A DNA stretch of 64,000 bases from Floccularia luteovirens (taxonomy: Eukaryota; Basidiomycota; Agaricomycetes; Agaricales; Squamanitaceae): positions 1,426,001 to 1,490,000 of the forward strand of contig VSJF01000005.1 in assembly GCA_009739215.1 (NCBI GenBank). The letters run 5' to 3'. Below the pieces are notes generated by a model, which saw nothing but the letters and a program-made list of their open reading frames with translations, was not told the DNA's origin and did no database searches. The translations under genes were made by a program, and so were the position numbers. Shown here one piece after another: positions 31,081-44,619 of the stretch (its first letter is position 1; each line of letters begins with the position of its first letter).

Positions 31081-34000
31081 ATGACAAGACCACAAATCAG
31101 CACAGAGCACCCCCGAAATCAATTAGGCGTATCAGGTTAGTTCAATGTGGATATGTCCTTGGCATTCTCATAATTCGAGACCAGAGGTGAAATAGCATGT
31201 GCGGAATGTCGCCGACTCAAAATCCGCTGTGATAAAACAGTTCCATGCTCCACATGCGTGAAAAGAGGTTGCGGTGCACTTTGCCCGAATGGTTTGACTA
31301 CATAGCCTTAGTTCTTTGCTCATATTGACCCAGTTGCTCCGCAGGCACTATTCCGCCAGGTGACGGTAGTCGGTAGGATATACGTATTTCCCCCTTACAT
31401 TGGCTGATCAAACCAAAGATTTGTGATGGCAGCTGCGGACCACCTGCGGCATAAACTAGTCCGTATGGAAGCCAGGATGCGGTCGCTGGAAGATGCAATA
31501 GCTATTATAGATCACCCTCCGGCTGGTCAAATGCACCCTCTTCTAAGCGCTATTGATAATGCTGACGAAGATGGAGAGCCTACCACTGAAGATGCAGAAG
31601 AGCCATTAGACTCCTCCTCACTAGCAGATGCACTTGGCACCCTATATCTAGACGGTGAAGGGGGGTCTCGCTTCTTCGGACCTTCTGGAGGATCAGAGGT
31701 GTGGATTCTAATTGATTAAATTGAAAGCAATTAACCACGGTTTGAATAGAGTTTATTGCTCCAGGTAATTCATAAAGAACCTTCTATAGGCATTATCTAA
31801 CTTAATTTCCAGAAATCTCAACAAATGGAAGGACAACATCTTGATGTAAGGACACAGCCGCACCTGCAAGAGTTGGATCCTTCTTATCTCCCGCCAGAGA
31901 TCAATCACTGCTACCAATCTTTCCCATTCACCCCGCCAGGTATCAACAATGCCGATGTGCAAAATGCAATAGCGTCTTGTCTCCCACCAATGAATCGCGC
32001 AATTACTCTTTGTGACACATTTTTAGAACACCTATCGTGGATGTTCAGCATTGTATCTCGTCACCATCTTGTCCAGGAATTGATTCCAATTATCTATACA
32101 CAAAATGAACCTCGTTATGGGCCTCATGATCTTGCGCTGTTGTTGGTTGTGCTTGGAATAGGTTGCCTTGTTGATCTCGATTTAGCTCCATATAATCTTG
32201 AAGCGCAGCATTACTACCGCCTTGCTAGAGCAACCGTATCATTGCAGCCGGTCCTGGCTCAACAGTCAGTCGTTACTATCAAGGTAAATCCTGATTTCTT
32301 TTCTTCCCGATTATTGTTCCTAATACACCCCAGGTCCTACATTTGATGAGTGTGTATAATGGACTCAGTGGAAAAGAGAGCAACCTAGAACAGTCATATG
32401 TTTTGTTGGATCTAGCTGCACAGGTAGCTACAAGAGTGTGTATATTTGTTCTTTTTTAATCTTGTACTTTACTAAAAATTCCCGAACTTCACAGATTGGT
32501 TTCCGTGCGTACGTGTTATACGGTAAACTACTTAACGCTGAACTGCAGCAGACATAGATCCTTCCTTATGGGGTTTTGAGGGAAGGGAAGCTTACGACCG
32601 GCGTGTGTACTTTTGGAATCTCATGGCAGGCGTACTATGGCAGGTAAGTTGGGACATTTGTTGTTGTTCCAACATTAATGGTATCACCATATAGAGTTTG
32701 GCAACCGGCAGACCACCTGGGTTGTTGACTTCGTACATCGACTGCAAAATACCCTCTGCTGAAGAAGAGGATTTATATCAACAAGGGGAAGTTCCTCTAG
32801 GATGTAGGCAACACGTCCTTGATAGTGTCTCCAGCTGACAATCTGTGTATAGTTGGAATATGGGGATATAAAGCGAGCGTTGAATGTTTAATACCTCTAG
32901 CAAAGACCGTTCTAGCCGCTAAACCTCCAACATACAACACCATCCTCGAATTAGATAGCAAAATCCGCAATTTGGCATTGCCAGAGCCAGACAACATACC
33001 AAACCAGACTGAGAGGACAGCTATCTCGATGCAGACGTTCGTTCGATCTCATTACCAGGAACTTAGTTGAGTTGCTTCTTGCTAATATGCAAAATCTGTA
33101 ACTGACACGAACGCCCAGTGCTCATGTTCTTACATAGGGGTTATTTTGCGCAGGCAATGGCAGAAAAAGGCCGTACCCCACTGGATAGCAGATATAGCCA
33201 GTCAGTCCTGGCAGCATATTCCAGCGCCTGCACCGTTCTGCAGGACACGAGGGTGCAGTTCGCGAAAAAGCCGCTTCTTTGTGCTAGGGTTTGGAGGATT
33301 TGGACATTTACTTTTTCAGCCGCTGTACGTGTTTCTATTATAAGCGCATATCATGTCCTGACTAACACAGGTCATTGTGGCGACCATGGCAATTCGAGGT
33401 TATCATCTAAATTTCCGGCCCCCACCTTTGGAGGAATTGGAAGCTATATGTGGTGTGTTTGAGAAGGCTGCAGAAATAAGCAGCAGGGCAGCCCGAGCAT
33501 CGGTTAGTTCCTGTTTAACTTCAAAGTTATAAGCATGTCTATAATATGCGTTGGTGGCAGCCTATCCTGCAGGTTATGCTGCAAAAAGCCCTGCAGGCCC
33601 GAGATGCTTTCTATAGATCAGGCACAGTTGCTTCCGCAGAGGCTCAGGGAGATGACGAGCTTTCACTCTTTGGAGGTAAAACAAGGGTAATTAATACAGA
33701 AGCCTTTTCTCTTGGCACCGACAATCCAGCGTGCCATTCAAACGAACCAGCGAAGATGCAAGTCACAGAGCAAAGTGCAGTACCTCATTATCCACCAAAC
33801 TATAGCACATCAGAGTGTGCGATGCATACTTCAATATCCGATGCTCAGCGATTCAGTGAAACCTATTCCGCCAAGTTCCCAAACACTTCTGTACATCTTA
33901 CTGAGCATGCTAGACCCATAACTGCCTCGACGCAGCACATGCAATCTGGTCCTTCTACAAGTCGGGTAGAGGATTATGGCCACTTTACCACGATCGCAGA

Positions 34001-34190
34001 TTTATCAGGCGGTTGGGATGGCCTGTTTCACGAAATCCCTAATCCCTCCTTCCGGGAGGCTCAAAGCGTCCACCCAACGTATCGACAACCCCCAGGAGAA
34101 AACGCTATGCTTAACGATAGGTGGTCATCTATCATGCACACCCATGGGATCCTTGGAGACCCTACGCTACATCGAGAAAGACCACAATAA
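31081..34190 (+). CDS. Zn(II)2Cys6 transcription factor
   Basis: The start at 31081 (MTRPQISTEHPRNQLGVS) leads, after an intron 31136-31195, into the zinc cluster CAECRRLKIRCDKTVPC-STCVKRGCGALC: C-x2-C-x6-C-x5-C-x2-C-x8-C. A linker and coiled segment follow (FVMAAADHLRHKLVRMEARM-RSLEDAIAII). The middle holds the fungal-specific transcription-factor domain (FLEHLSWMFSIVSRHHLVQE, GPHDLALLLVVLGIGCLVDL, HIDPSLWGFEGREAYDRRVY, SYIDCKIPSAEEEDLYQQGE), then LHRGYFAQAMAEKGRTPLDS. The C-terminal exon from about 33557 is Ser/Thr/Gln-rich and may activate transcription. About eleven introns keep one frame throughout. It acts in the nucleus on CGG-type sites; target pathway unknown, and no enzyme cluster is beside it. 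Confidence 0.9.
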
Positions 34191-34541
34191 CATTCCATTC
34201 CTTATATTATTCAAGTACCTTAATAATCTCATCTTTTTATACTTGTTGGCTTGGGCACCATCTCGTGCAACTAAAAATGCTATTCGACTCCCCAGGGTTA
34301 TTCCGAAGCATTCCGAATCTTACCATTAGATAATTGATATAGACAAAAGCGCTCCAACATTTAAGGCTAAATAGTCTTGTTTGTGTATTATATAGAGAAG
34401 TAATGAGTATAAACGTTCATGTCGAAAGAAGCCGTGCAATCCAGTCTGCGTGATATCACATTAGTTTCATTGGTTCATTTTCTTGATCCCAAATGTCTGA
34501 CGAGTTTAAAAACAGCTCCCGCTCACACGAAATATGTCTCT
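34191..34541. other. Convergent 3' intergenic region
   Basis: This lies between the transcription factor (+) and a cysteine-rich small-protein gene (-). No further gene is seen. Confidence 0.45.
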
Positions 34542-34989
34542 TTAATTCATAATAGCATCCGATTTGGTCGGAGCTGGTGTATCTTCGTTTGTAGCCATAT
34601 TAGCTGTTGGGGTAGGTTGGATACTATTGACTTGAGCATTCGGATCCCTTGTCTTAGCCATGTCTTTCCTGGCTTGCTCGTCCCAAGCATCGCCATCAAA
34701 GGATCTTGAGCAGCAGGAACCGCAACACCCTCTACTATTACAGCAACCATCTGCTCCGTAGGCCGCTGGGAATTTGTTTAGGTGTCATCAAAAGCATTAC
34801 GGCTTTCACCCATGGGAATGAATAATATACTAACTCGTATTCGTCCAACCTCCAAAACCCGAAGTACAGCATACACCTACCCGAACGAGTGACCAAATAA
34901 GATTGTTTCCAATTAGGAAAAATTTGCTCCAACTCACAGAAGAAACCACAAATCGCTGTACAGCAGGTAGCTAATGCATCTTCGGACAT
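34542..34989 (-). CDS. Small cysteine-rich protein, 100 aa, unknown function
   Basis: Three minus-strand exons, 34989-34938, 34876-34850 (27 nt) and 34765-34542, join in frame. The product starts MSEDALATCCTAICGFFCVC and continues with CCNSRGCCGSCCSRSFDGDA: about fourteen cysteines in the first half, many as CC or CxxC pairs. The second half is hydrophilic with many Thr, Pro and Asn and no cysteine. There is no signal peptide of normal type. The same style of N-terminus (Asp/Glu-rich start, CC, C-x-x-C) appears in the next gene, so these two may be distant relatives. CC-rich N-termini of this kind are often palmitoylated and membrane-attached; that is an inference. Confidence 0.65.
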
Positions 34990-35702
34990 GTTGAACAGCT
35001 TGTTGTAGGGTAAGGTGAAGAAGAAGATGAAGGGCTAGTGACTAAATCATAAGAAATGGAGTATTTATGTAACGGTGGTGTGGCTTTATGTGAAATGCTG
35101 TAAAAGGCGCCTAATACCTCATAACAAGTGACAACACCAAAAACAAGGTTGTCGTCTCAAACTCTAAATAAGGGTTGGTACATATGTACGGCAACCAGAA
35201 ATCGATTGGAGTCGATACGTTAACGTTGAGGAAACCAATAAAACTTGCTTCAAGTCAGTATCGATTTTTTTTCCACGATGGTAAGCGTTGAGAAACTTTG
35301 TACCTATGTGAGGTAACTTGCTTGAGACAAGAAGGTGGAAATGCAAATCTGACGAGGCTGTACAAGAACCACAAAGTACTCATGCTTCGTTTGATGGTTG
35401 ATGACACGGAAGAAATCTCTCTATTAATAGGCTGCCTGTGGTGGGAATAAAGTTGTCCCATATTCCAGGAAGCCGAAAAGTACGGTCAAAATTTTTTATT
35501 TGCTCAGACATCATGAAAATGTGATTAGAATTAAAGCAAATTCTTTACAGCTTGTGATATGTTAGGGGCAGAAATTAAACATATTTATAGAATGAATTGA
35601 GTTGCAGTTGAAATTCTGCTGGACATTTCTATTCAAAGTTCATCTGCAAATACACGGGACCCTTTAATCGATGAAAAATAACCTTGGATTGGCAGGCGTA
35701 CC
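34990..35702. other. Intergenic region
   Basis: This is the promoter of the 100-aa cysteine-rich gene and the 3' flank of its neighbour; both are on the minus strand. Open frames at 35164-35461 (-) have no features. Confidence 0.45.
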
Positions 35703-36838
35703 CTAATTGTCATGTTTATCATGTGGTGTTGTCCTGGCTGGGTCAGGGGTTGGCTCATCTGTAGCCGTAGTCACTTTTGACTCTGCATGAGCTTCATGAG
35801 AAACTGCTGCTTGCAGCTTATCGGAAGTCCGGATGTCCCGATCCTTTATTTCGGCAGGTAGTTGATTGTGCTCCACTTTCTGGGACGTGTCCTCGATTGG
35901 GACTGGCGTTTGTTCGGTGATGGGGTCGGCATCTCGATCCTTGGTCAGAGTGGCTATGGCAGATGCTGCGGCACTTAGGATTGATTGGAGTTGTTCAGTG
36001 ATATGGTGATCAGACCCTGAAGGCACTGGCGCGGCCACGTTTGATTTTGGAAAATCTGTGGTTGGACCGAGTTGTGGGTCTTGAGAAGAGTGAGATTCTA
36101 CAATGGTAGACTGGTTATCTCCTGAAGATCCTACTACGACCTCTTTCTTTGTTGGTGTCTCTACTATTGGAGCAACCTGTGAGACTTGAGAAGTAGAAGC
36201 ATTAGGTTGTGCTGTAGTTTGCTGCTTAATCTCTGTAGACACTGCTATGGCTTCTTTTTTTGTTGGCTCTGCAGTTGAAGCAGGTTGTGAAACGGGAGGG
36301 TCAGGCTGTTTGGTTCCCGTAGACACCGGAACGACCTCTTGCTTAGCCGACATTGCTGTAGTTGGAGTGGGCTGCGTGTCTTTGACGGCTGCTGGCTTCT
36401 CTGTATCTTGAACAGCACTAGGAGGCTCGTCCTCTTTAGTTGACATATCTTCGGTTGAAACGGGTTGTGTTCCATTGAAAGCGGAAGGGTTCAAAGCCCT
36501 CGCGATACGCCCCTGGTTTACAGCTTCATCCCAACGATCACGATTGAAGCATATCTCAAAGCAGGGCCCACAAACGCCGGTAGTCCGGATATTGCGAAAA
36601 TAGTTTGCGACGTGGGACACTAAAGTTTGAGGATGCCTAGTTCAATTCCTGCATATACGAGAATAATGCGAACATAATACCGACTCCTATTCATTCCATG
36701 CTGGAAAAGAGGGCCCAAGCACATACTTGCTGATACTGAAAATCAAATAACGAACTAAGCTTGAGTTGGGTGACACATAGTGATGAACTCACAGCAAATG
36801 CTGCAACACGTAGTATAGCACTCATCTAAGTCGTCCAT
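35703..36838 (-). CDS. Protein with cysteine-rich N-terminus and long repetitive Thr/Ser/Pro/Lys-rich tail, unknown function
   Basis: The first exon from 36838 reads MDDLDECYTTCCSICC, with a cysteine cluster like that of the gene at 34542-34989. Small exon choices between 36790 and 36622 are uncertain. The main exon then reads SHVANYFRNIRTTGVCGPCF-EICFNRDRWDEAVNQ, and the rest (about 270 residues) is low-complexity. It contains imperfect repeats of about 40 residues built on PT(K/-)KE-x-VPVSTGTKQ and Q-rich spacers (QEVVPVSTGTKQ, KEAIAVSTEIKQ, KEVVVGSSGDNQ). It ends at 35703. The tail looks disordered. The cysteine block could mark a membrane- or metal-linked N-terminus. No enzyme motif is visible. 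Confidence 0.6.
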
Positions 36839-37320
36839 TTCGAAGGGGGAAATGGAGGTCGACAAACAGGAAAGAAGTAACAAAACGTTCCAACTGGATA
36901 TATCATATCATAGACTTGTTCTGTTTATTTAAACCGTATATTGTTAGCTTATGACTCGAGAGATTTTTGACAAATCTCCTAGAAGTCAGAAAATAAAAGG
37001 ATGGTTTTCTTCAGGAGCTTGCTGTCAAACTGGCGTTAACGTGAACGTTATGAAAGTACCCAAAGTTATTGCTTGTAAAAATAGATTCAACATTGATCAA
37101 AACAATTTCCACAGTTGCTGCATTAATCGTAAACACACCAATGGAGAATATGTATCATGCTCACTTCAGTTGATTGTATACTCGTTGTACGTATCATACA
37201 AATAAGTGATACAAGGCAAACTTCGTAATGGTAACCTGTAGACTGTGAATTAGGGGTATGCTATTAGATATAAAAATCAATTACGTTAATAATGTAAGTA
37301 CAACTGACTCTACATTTCTA
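36839..37320. other. Intergenic region
   Basis: AT-rich. An open frame at 36951-37205 (+) has several cysteines but no signal peptide, splice structure or family resemblance, so it is not called. Confidence 0.4.
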
Positions 37321-38548
37321 TCAATCATGACATGTTAGCGCTTCTTCTAACTTTTGTTCCAGCATTTGACGGTCGTGAATTGTTTCGACAGGCCAATGGT
37401 TACTTTCTGGAGTTGTCGGGACTTTCATCACCCAGTTAGGTGATGGGGTTGACCGGATATGGGAGAAGTCTTGGACTTGAAAGATACTCTAAATAAAGCA
37501 TAGAAAGACAATTAATTACACTAAGGCTCAGTTTCACGTACGGTATCATTGGAATTGTCCCGGAGTAAAGCAGCTGGATATTGAGAGAATCTAATATTCT
37601 TGCAATGCTCTATGATAGGATTTGATGAGATTGATAGATAGATATCAACCAAATTCGACGAGTGCATCCTGAACTACTCATACTTGTATAAGTTTAGTTC
37701 AGAATTTAACAATGTAACAATAACACCTGGTGACATCCGAGGACTAACACACATTGAGACAAGTCATGAATAAGTGCGCTGCCTTTGACCGCGGGGAGTA
37801 GCAGAATGGTGTTAGTCAGATTCCGTACGTGTAGCGCCGTGATCTCTGGGGGTCTTGGTTCATCTGACACAACAGAGCCAAGGCTCGGCGTAAGGAGGTT
37901 AACGATGCAGTGGTCAAGGTCCGATATAGTAAGGTCCGACTGTTGCAATGAACCAGAAAGAGATCCGGCTGTGAGGTACTGATACGAGATATTGGATAAA
38001 ACCAGATTTGTCGTTGAAATCGGCGGTCGCGTCTCAGAGAGGATAGGTGCTAAAGCAACTTTCTCCGTCGAGGATGTAACCACTGGAGATGAAGCATTGG
38101 AAACCGGTGCGACTGCCGGTTTTCGCTTAAAGGAAAATTTTGCTTTTGGTTGTGAAGCCAATTTGAGTTCGTGAAGCGTGGTTTCCAGTTCTTTCAATTG
38201 CTGTGTATCATAGAGAAACCAGCCCAGAAGACAATCAGAATATGTAAACAAGCTAGTATACAACGAAGGTAACAAACTTTTTCATATTGTCTCTGGTCGT
38301 AGCTAGGCAGCGAACCTGTAGCATCCACGAGGGTTTTACTTAATTTAGCCAAATCAACAGAGATACCCTGCAAAAACTCTTGAGAGGGAGAATTGGTATT
38401 AGCAAATTTGATGCGAGCATCGATATCTTCGATCCCCGTTGTTTCAGAAATAAACACCAACGCGACGATGAATTAATAGCAGACCAGAATAAGAAATTTG
38501 AAATTGGTCAGAATATGACTGGGAGAAGGTCCAAATCGTGTCAGCCAT
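37321..38548 (-). CDS. Tubulin-binding cofactor C (TBCC)
   Basis: The minus-strand start at 38548 gives MADTIWTFSQSYSDQFQISY, then after an intron DIDARIKFANTNSPSQEFLQ and VDLAKLSKTLVDATGSLPSYDQRQYEK: the helical spectrin-like N-terminal domain. A variable linker (KFSFKRKPAVAPVSNASSP) precedes the C-CAP/cofactor C-like beta-helix: LTISDLDHCIVNLLTP, ALHVRNLTNTILLLPAVKGS-ALIHDLSQCVLVLGCHQ, MHSSNLVDIYLSISSNPIIE, HCKNIRFSQYPA, VQDFSHIRSTPSPNWVM. It ends at 37321. TBCC acts with cofactors D and E to release folded alpha/beta-tubulin by stimulating GTP hydrolysis on beta-tubulin; in the family an Arg finger in the beta-helix (often QxRxH) is used, but here the join gives QVMH, where the donor site is ambiguous, so the finger could not be confirmed. 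Confidence 0.85.
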
Positions 38549-38883
38549 TGTTTCTGTCAATTCGCGTGTTCTTGGATGGTGTTGGACTCAATACAAGTAA
38601 CACTGATTCATACTTTTAGCAATGAGTTTGCCAAGGACATTAGAACCAAACAAGATCTAAGATAACATCGTGCACGAAGTCTGGAATTTTAAAGTACTAC
38701 TGCTGGCAAGGCGTGTATGATAAGGAGCAAAACATCGCTAACACCTTAGTGATGAGCCGATAATTATCTCGAAACACACAGCCTACACGGCACTTAAAAG
38801 AAAAGAAACTTTGATAGGAGGAAAGTGATATGTTTCTATATCGGATGAATGTACAATACACGGTACTCAATAACAAACTTGAA

Positions 38884-39527
<644 letters not shown>

Positions 39528-39751
39528 TGTTCCTTGGGGTGAGTAGAATTAGGGATTACAAAGGGGAGTAGCTGGTCGTGGTCGTTTACAGTAAGAGACT
39601 GAGCACCGCGTTGATCACCGTCACAATTTTGTGACTTAATGCCTTCTGACGCTATTTCTATCATACAAGCAATTCGAACTTGCTACACAAAGACAACAAG
39701 AAATCCAGAGCAAGCATAAACAATTTAGCTATCACCAACTCCCCAGATGGG

Positions 39752-40988
39752 TCATCTGGTATGCTTAGTGAACCCATCTATAATCTCTTGGTATAATGCA
39801 ACGGCTTTTTCAGGATGATCCCAATGCATCTACGAAGTACAACAACCCGGGATGAAATTTTACAATGTGAAGTCAAAATAAATTGAACTCACGAAATGAT
39901 TGGCACCATCTATAATCCTATATTCAAACTTGTCGCCATCCGCCGCCTCTTCCGCCTTCTGAATAGCCCACATAGCAATTATCGGGGGTGTTAGTGTACA
40001 CCTGCCCACAGTCACCCAACCCTGTGTCAATGGCCACTTACTCCTAGCAGCTCCAAAGCATGCGCTTTCATAAACTTTCAACATGCTATCATGACAATTT
40101 TGCAATATGAGCTCATCAGATCCAAGACCTGGCGCATCACAACCAGTTGCGGAGGTCGGGGGATGTATGGGAACATCTGTTGGTTTGTAGTCAAGTACGT
40201 CGGGATTTTGTGTTGTGAGATCTCCATGGTTGTAGTAAGATTTCAACCACCGGTCGAATTCATTTAGCTTTTGATCCATAGGAATACTTGCATCAGTGGA
40301 AGGTGTCCACATTTTGGGTGTATGGGGCTTCCAAGGCTCCCCTAGAGAATCTGGCACATCTGCACCGATAGATTAAGTCGTGCAAGTCCTCTGGTATTCA
40401 AAAGGAGAATACCTTGGAGGACAAAGGCTCGTACAAACCTCGCCAAACGTGTCCGGACGTCATCAGGGAGTATTGCCTCACTTGCAATCGTCGCAAGAGC
40501 GAAGATACCCCCAGCTGACCAACCTACCAGTGCAGCACCTCCAGCAGTTCCCTCACCCTGCTCATCAAGCGTAAATCCAGGGAGTTTATGCTTCTGGGCA
40601 AATGTGTCGATAAAGAAAGCAATATCTGATCCCCGATTAAGTAGGTATTGCTCCCTTTCGGAAGACGTGCCGTTGTCGAGGACGGCGCGCTCTTCCGAAG
40701 TAAGGGGTGAAGATCCTGGATAGTCCCGGCGGTTGATAGCTACTATCCTCATCCCGCTCTGAGGTGCTAGCGTTACAACCTTCTGGAAGATATCTGCACG
40801 AAAATCATTCAGATATGGGTCATTGTAGATATCGGTAGTCACATACTGTTGGGAAAACACAAACCATGAAGTGTGAAGATTGTAGCATAGTCCGATGTGT
40901 TGTTCAGGGGAACACCTGAGTCTATGTATGATAGCTGAGTGCCATTGCTGTTGATCGTCAAAGTTCCTGTTTGAGTCTTCCCGACCAT
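39752..40988 (-). CDS. Alpha/beta hydrolase fold protein
   Basis: Four minus-strand exons from 40988 (MVGKTQTGTLTINSNGTQLS) to 39752. The strand-turn region reads YATIFTLHD, followed by IFQKVVTLAPQSGMRIVAIN-RRDYPGSSPL. The nucleophile elbow is ALVGWSAGGIFALATIASEA (GxSxG with Ser). A cap segment with DVPDSLGEPWKPHTPKMWTP follows. The acid/His end reads DGDKFEYRIIDGANHFMHWD-HPEKAVALYQEIIDGF, with His in the NHF motif. Serine, acid and histidine are all in place. It is of the general epoxide-hydrolase/esterase type; substrate unknown. No signal peptide is seen. Confidence 0.85.
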
Positions 40989-43900
40989 TGTAAGAATTTT
41001 AGCACGATTAAGATTCTTTTTGAAACAAATGATTTGCCCCCTCAGGCTCAGTCATGAATATATACTTAAATAGAAGGCTGTGATTCCAAATCCATAAATC
41101 TTGATAAGATTGTAATCTATAATAAGGAATATAACCTGCATAAAACCGCATGGTGAGCGAGGTTGAATTTGTGACGAGTATGTATTCCCAAGAGTTGCGA
41201 CTAGCCACTACGTGCAGAGAAGGTTTTCGCACATCAGTAAATCAATACACATCTTGAAAAATTGGGATAAAATACGAAGCCGGCGGGTGGTAGTTACATC
41301 AAGGCCCAGGTCCGAATGAATGTCCGGACCCGTCACCCGACAAGGACATCTGGACCCAAGGTCGCGCATTACGCTTAAACATATATGTATGTGCTAGTCC
41401 CAACATCACTCTGTAGGACAAATGTTCTAGTATCTTTCGTTACATGCGCGCTTATAAATATTGAAAACATTCGGGTTATCTATACACTGTTGAATTTTTA
41501 GTTGTTAGAATTTAGCATTTTTAACTGTCAATCTGGCTTACTAGGTATAGCTTAGGACCACTCGACCCACCTCGATTGTGCAATGAGATGGTATTCAATT
41601 TCAATGTTAGTAAGCACGAATTAAATTGGGTACCTTGGTAATTCTCACATATGGGCGCGCGCAACCTTGATGTGCTTTGTAGATATATTTGAATGATTTT
41701 GAGGGATGCATATTTAGTGAATTGAGGTTATCTTTATGGCATTTGAAACAAATTTGGACTAGAAGAAACATATGTGGGTAGGGATAGAGAATCGCTACTC
41801 GGTCTCTGAATGATGAGAATAGAAAGAAGCTGATGGAAAGACCTAATTTTTTTTACTGCAAGAAGGTGACTTGGTGAATATAAATTAAATTGATCGTAAC
41901 ATGCCAATACCTCCCTAAAGGGCCAATGACTGCTGTATTCATCAATCATGTTTGAGACCATAAAGAAGACAAGAGCTTGTATATCTACACCTTTGATTGA
42001 TTGTCATTTTATGATGTTGGGCGAGTCGTTGCAAAGTGAAAAGTTGCACTGTTCAAGTGAATGTAGGTACAAACATATACAAACTCCTAGTACTTCCGAG
42101 ATACTTTTGGGGCTATTTATAAAAATGAGCTCCAGTCCTGTGATAAATATCGTGCTAGATCACTGCACATTCTTAGACATTAGGGTCCGGCGCGGCCGAA
42201 GCTTGTTTCCCAAAAGTAAGGAACCAGTTTTGCGTAGAGAAAAAACCTCGCATTGGCGATCACGAGGTTGTGATAGATTACTTATTCCATCAAGTTCCAT
42301 GGGAGGGAACAAATAAAGAGACCAAGCTCAGGGTTCGTATCTCCAGAAGCGCTGACGCAGAAGGATCGGATTTGTGTTGGGCATGTGGTAAGGTTTGGAG
42401 ACAGTATTCAATTATCTTGAGAGATTGCTTTGAAGAACCCTCGAGGCTGGAGGAAAATGTCGGACCTCCACGTGACCAGAGACATGTTGATATAGCGTTT
42501 GCAAAGAACAATCCCGAGCTTCGAAGTAATAAGAGATCAAATCAAATGACAAGTCTATGGAGGAGGAAGCGATAAGTATAATACGAAGTGTGGATAAAGC
42601 CGAGGACCGGCAAATTCCAAGGTGAAGGAGTAAGATCGCAAAAAGGGGCTCATCTTGGGAGTGCTCAACCTGGAAATGGATTTGGATGAGTGAATATGAA
42701 AGAAAAGGGCCCTGGATGATATTTCTAATTTCGCATGATGGAAAGAAGGATCATGATCAATGCATGTGAAGAGTAATATATTATTTAGATCCCCAAAGCT
42801 GCGATGCCGAAAAGGAGCTGGAATACACAAGTACCACGACGTCACTCGAGAACACACTGCAAAAAAATTGTCCATATGGGACCCATTTTGTAACAATAAC
42901 AAAAGAAAGGGAGCGGACAGGAGTCAGAAAGATAAAGGAAGAGAGATGTGGGAAAGGGGAAAGCAAAGAGAGGACAGGGAGTCGATGGCACAAGCTACTT
43001 TTACGGAAGGGAAAGCTGTCGGAAGGCTTGTGAGTAAGATCTGATCTCAGATCTGGGCCGTTGCAGCCGTTGAGCCCGCAAGATAGAGCGATATGATTCA
43101 GAGGTTGACATTGCACTTCCAACGGCTTTGGCGATAATTGTGTATTAAGCACGACGACGAGAAGACATACAAGGACGTATTGGACGATGGGCGGGGGGAG
43201 AGTGTGACGGTCACAAAGCCCTGTACCCAGTGACAATGTGACAGTTGTCGTTGTTGTTGAGCAACGAGTGGTTTTGCGCAAAGCTGACTGTTCGAGGCCT
43301 GTAAACGAAAAAGTCATACGCGGCAGACGATCCAAGGCCCGCCAGCGCTGTTCCCTCCTTCCCGCTCACCCGCCGAATCTCTCCCGCCCGCTTCTTCCCG
43401 GTCTCTGCTTCCTTTCTCTGTGTTATCCTCTCTTTGCCCCCTTTGGGTCTCCCACGTCTCACTCACTCATCCTCAAATCCCAATATCCACTCCATCCCTC
43501 TCTTCCGTCACTAAGGTATTCCTCCGTCCCTCTCCCGTCCCCGTCCCGTCCCCGATTCCATTGTCCCGCCCTTCCCTCGCTTCCTCCTTTCTCTCTCCCC
43601 CTCCCCCCTCCCCGACCTCTCAACTCTCAGGTCCTGTCCCTCCTTCAACTCTCCCCTCTCTCTTTCATCTTATTACATCTCTCATACTCACCTCCTGTCC
43701 TTAGGTCCACTGGTCTCGCGTTCCGTTGCCCATTTCACAGAGTAAGCTTTCTCTCCCCTCTACTCCCACGTGTTCCCGCCTTGTGATTGTCGGCGGGCGC
43801 GTTCGACACGTACATCTCCCCATTCACCACCACTTTCACCCTGATATGTATATCCATATTCCGCCCATTCTCCAGCTTCTAGAGGACTAGAGCATACTTC

Positions 43901-44619
43901 ATCCTCGACACGTCACCCATTCATCCAGGACTTGTACTGATTTCCAGTCGACAGTTTCTCTCATTCTTTTTGCTTCTGGCGAAGACTTTGCAAGGATTGT
44001 CACGTTAGATACCAGTTTGGTGAGTATATGCGCCTAAGCTAACTTTGTTTTAGTTCTAATTGGCATTTTTAGTGAACACCTGCCTACTGTATTTCTCATT
44101 TTGGTAAGTAGACACTCGATGAACTATACGCCTTCTGTATCTTCCTTTCGTGGCGCATATATTCACGATCTATCTAGATCTCAAGCTCCTATTATCTGAC
44201 AGTCTCGAACCAATTTTACTGCGCATATAACCACACTTTAAGTATTAAACCAAGTGTGTATTCACTCACTTTACCTACTCTTCTTGACACTCACGTCTCC
44301 TAGTCTTCACGATACCACTCTTGAGCCAAGGATTTCCTGCTGCAGGAAGCTTGGTGTGTCTCCAAGGGTCATTATACTTGACTGCAATTAACTATTCAAA
44401 ATTTAGTTCATTATTACTGTCTGAACTTGCAACATCTACCATCTTTATTATTAGTGAGTAGTAATCTCGTCTTTTCCACATTACCTCACAATAGCTCAAT
44501 GTAGGCTCCCATCACGATACTACTACGACGGAAAACCTAGTTAGTTGCAACTCATCTTTTTTCTTCTTTGCATTTGAAATTTGTTTATCTTGATATAGTC
44601 CTTCACGGTGTAACAGCAA
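40989..44619. other. Long intergenic region, with pyrimidine-rich leader of SNF5
   Basis: No gene is supported in 3.6 kb. Short frames (41734-41961 -, 42270-42575 +, 42555-42902 -) have no recognised domain. From 43340 to 43760 the plus strand is extremely C/T-rich. The last 600 bp probably form the SNF5 5' leader and may carry untranslated introns. Confidence 0.4.
43340..43760 (+). promoter_or_regulatory. Long pyrimidine-rich tract upstream of SNF5
   Basis: About 420 bp of mainly C and T on the plus strand, including runs such as tccccctcccccctcccc near 43600. It lies about 0.9-1.3 kb before the SNF5 start. In fungi such tracts are common near transcription starts of strongly controlled genes. 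Confidence 0.45.

Noticed and set aside
30977..31135. A frame break (C6 run at 31051) in the zinc-cluster transcription factor if translation starts at the ATG at 30977
   Set aside because: Starting at the ATG at 31081 in another frame joins perfectly to the zinc cluster through the intron 31136-31195, so no lesion is needed.
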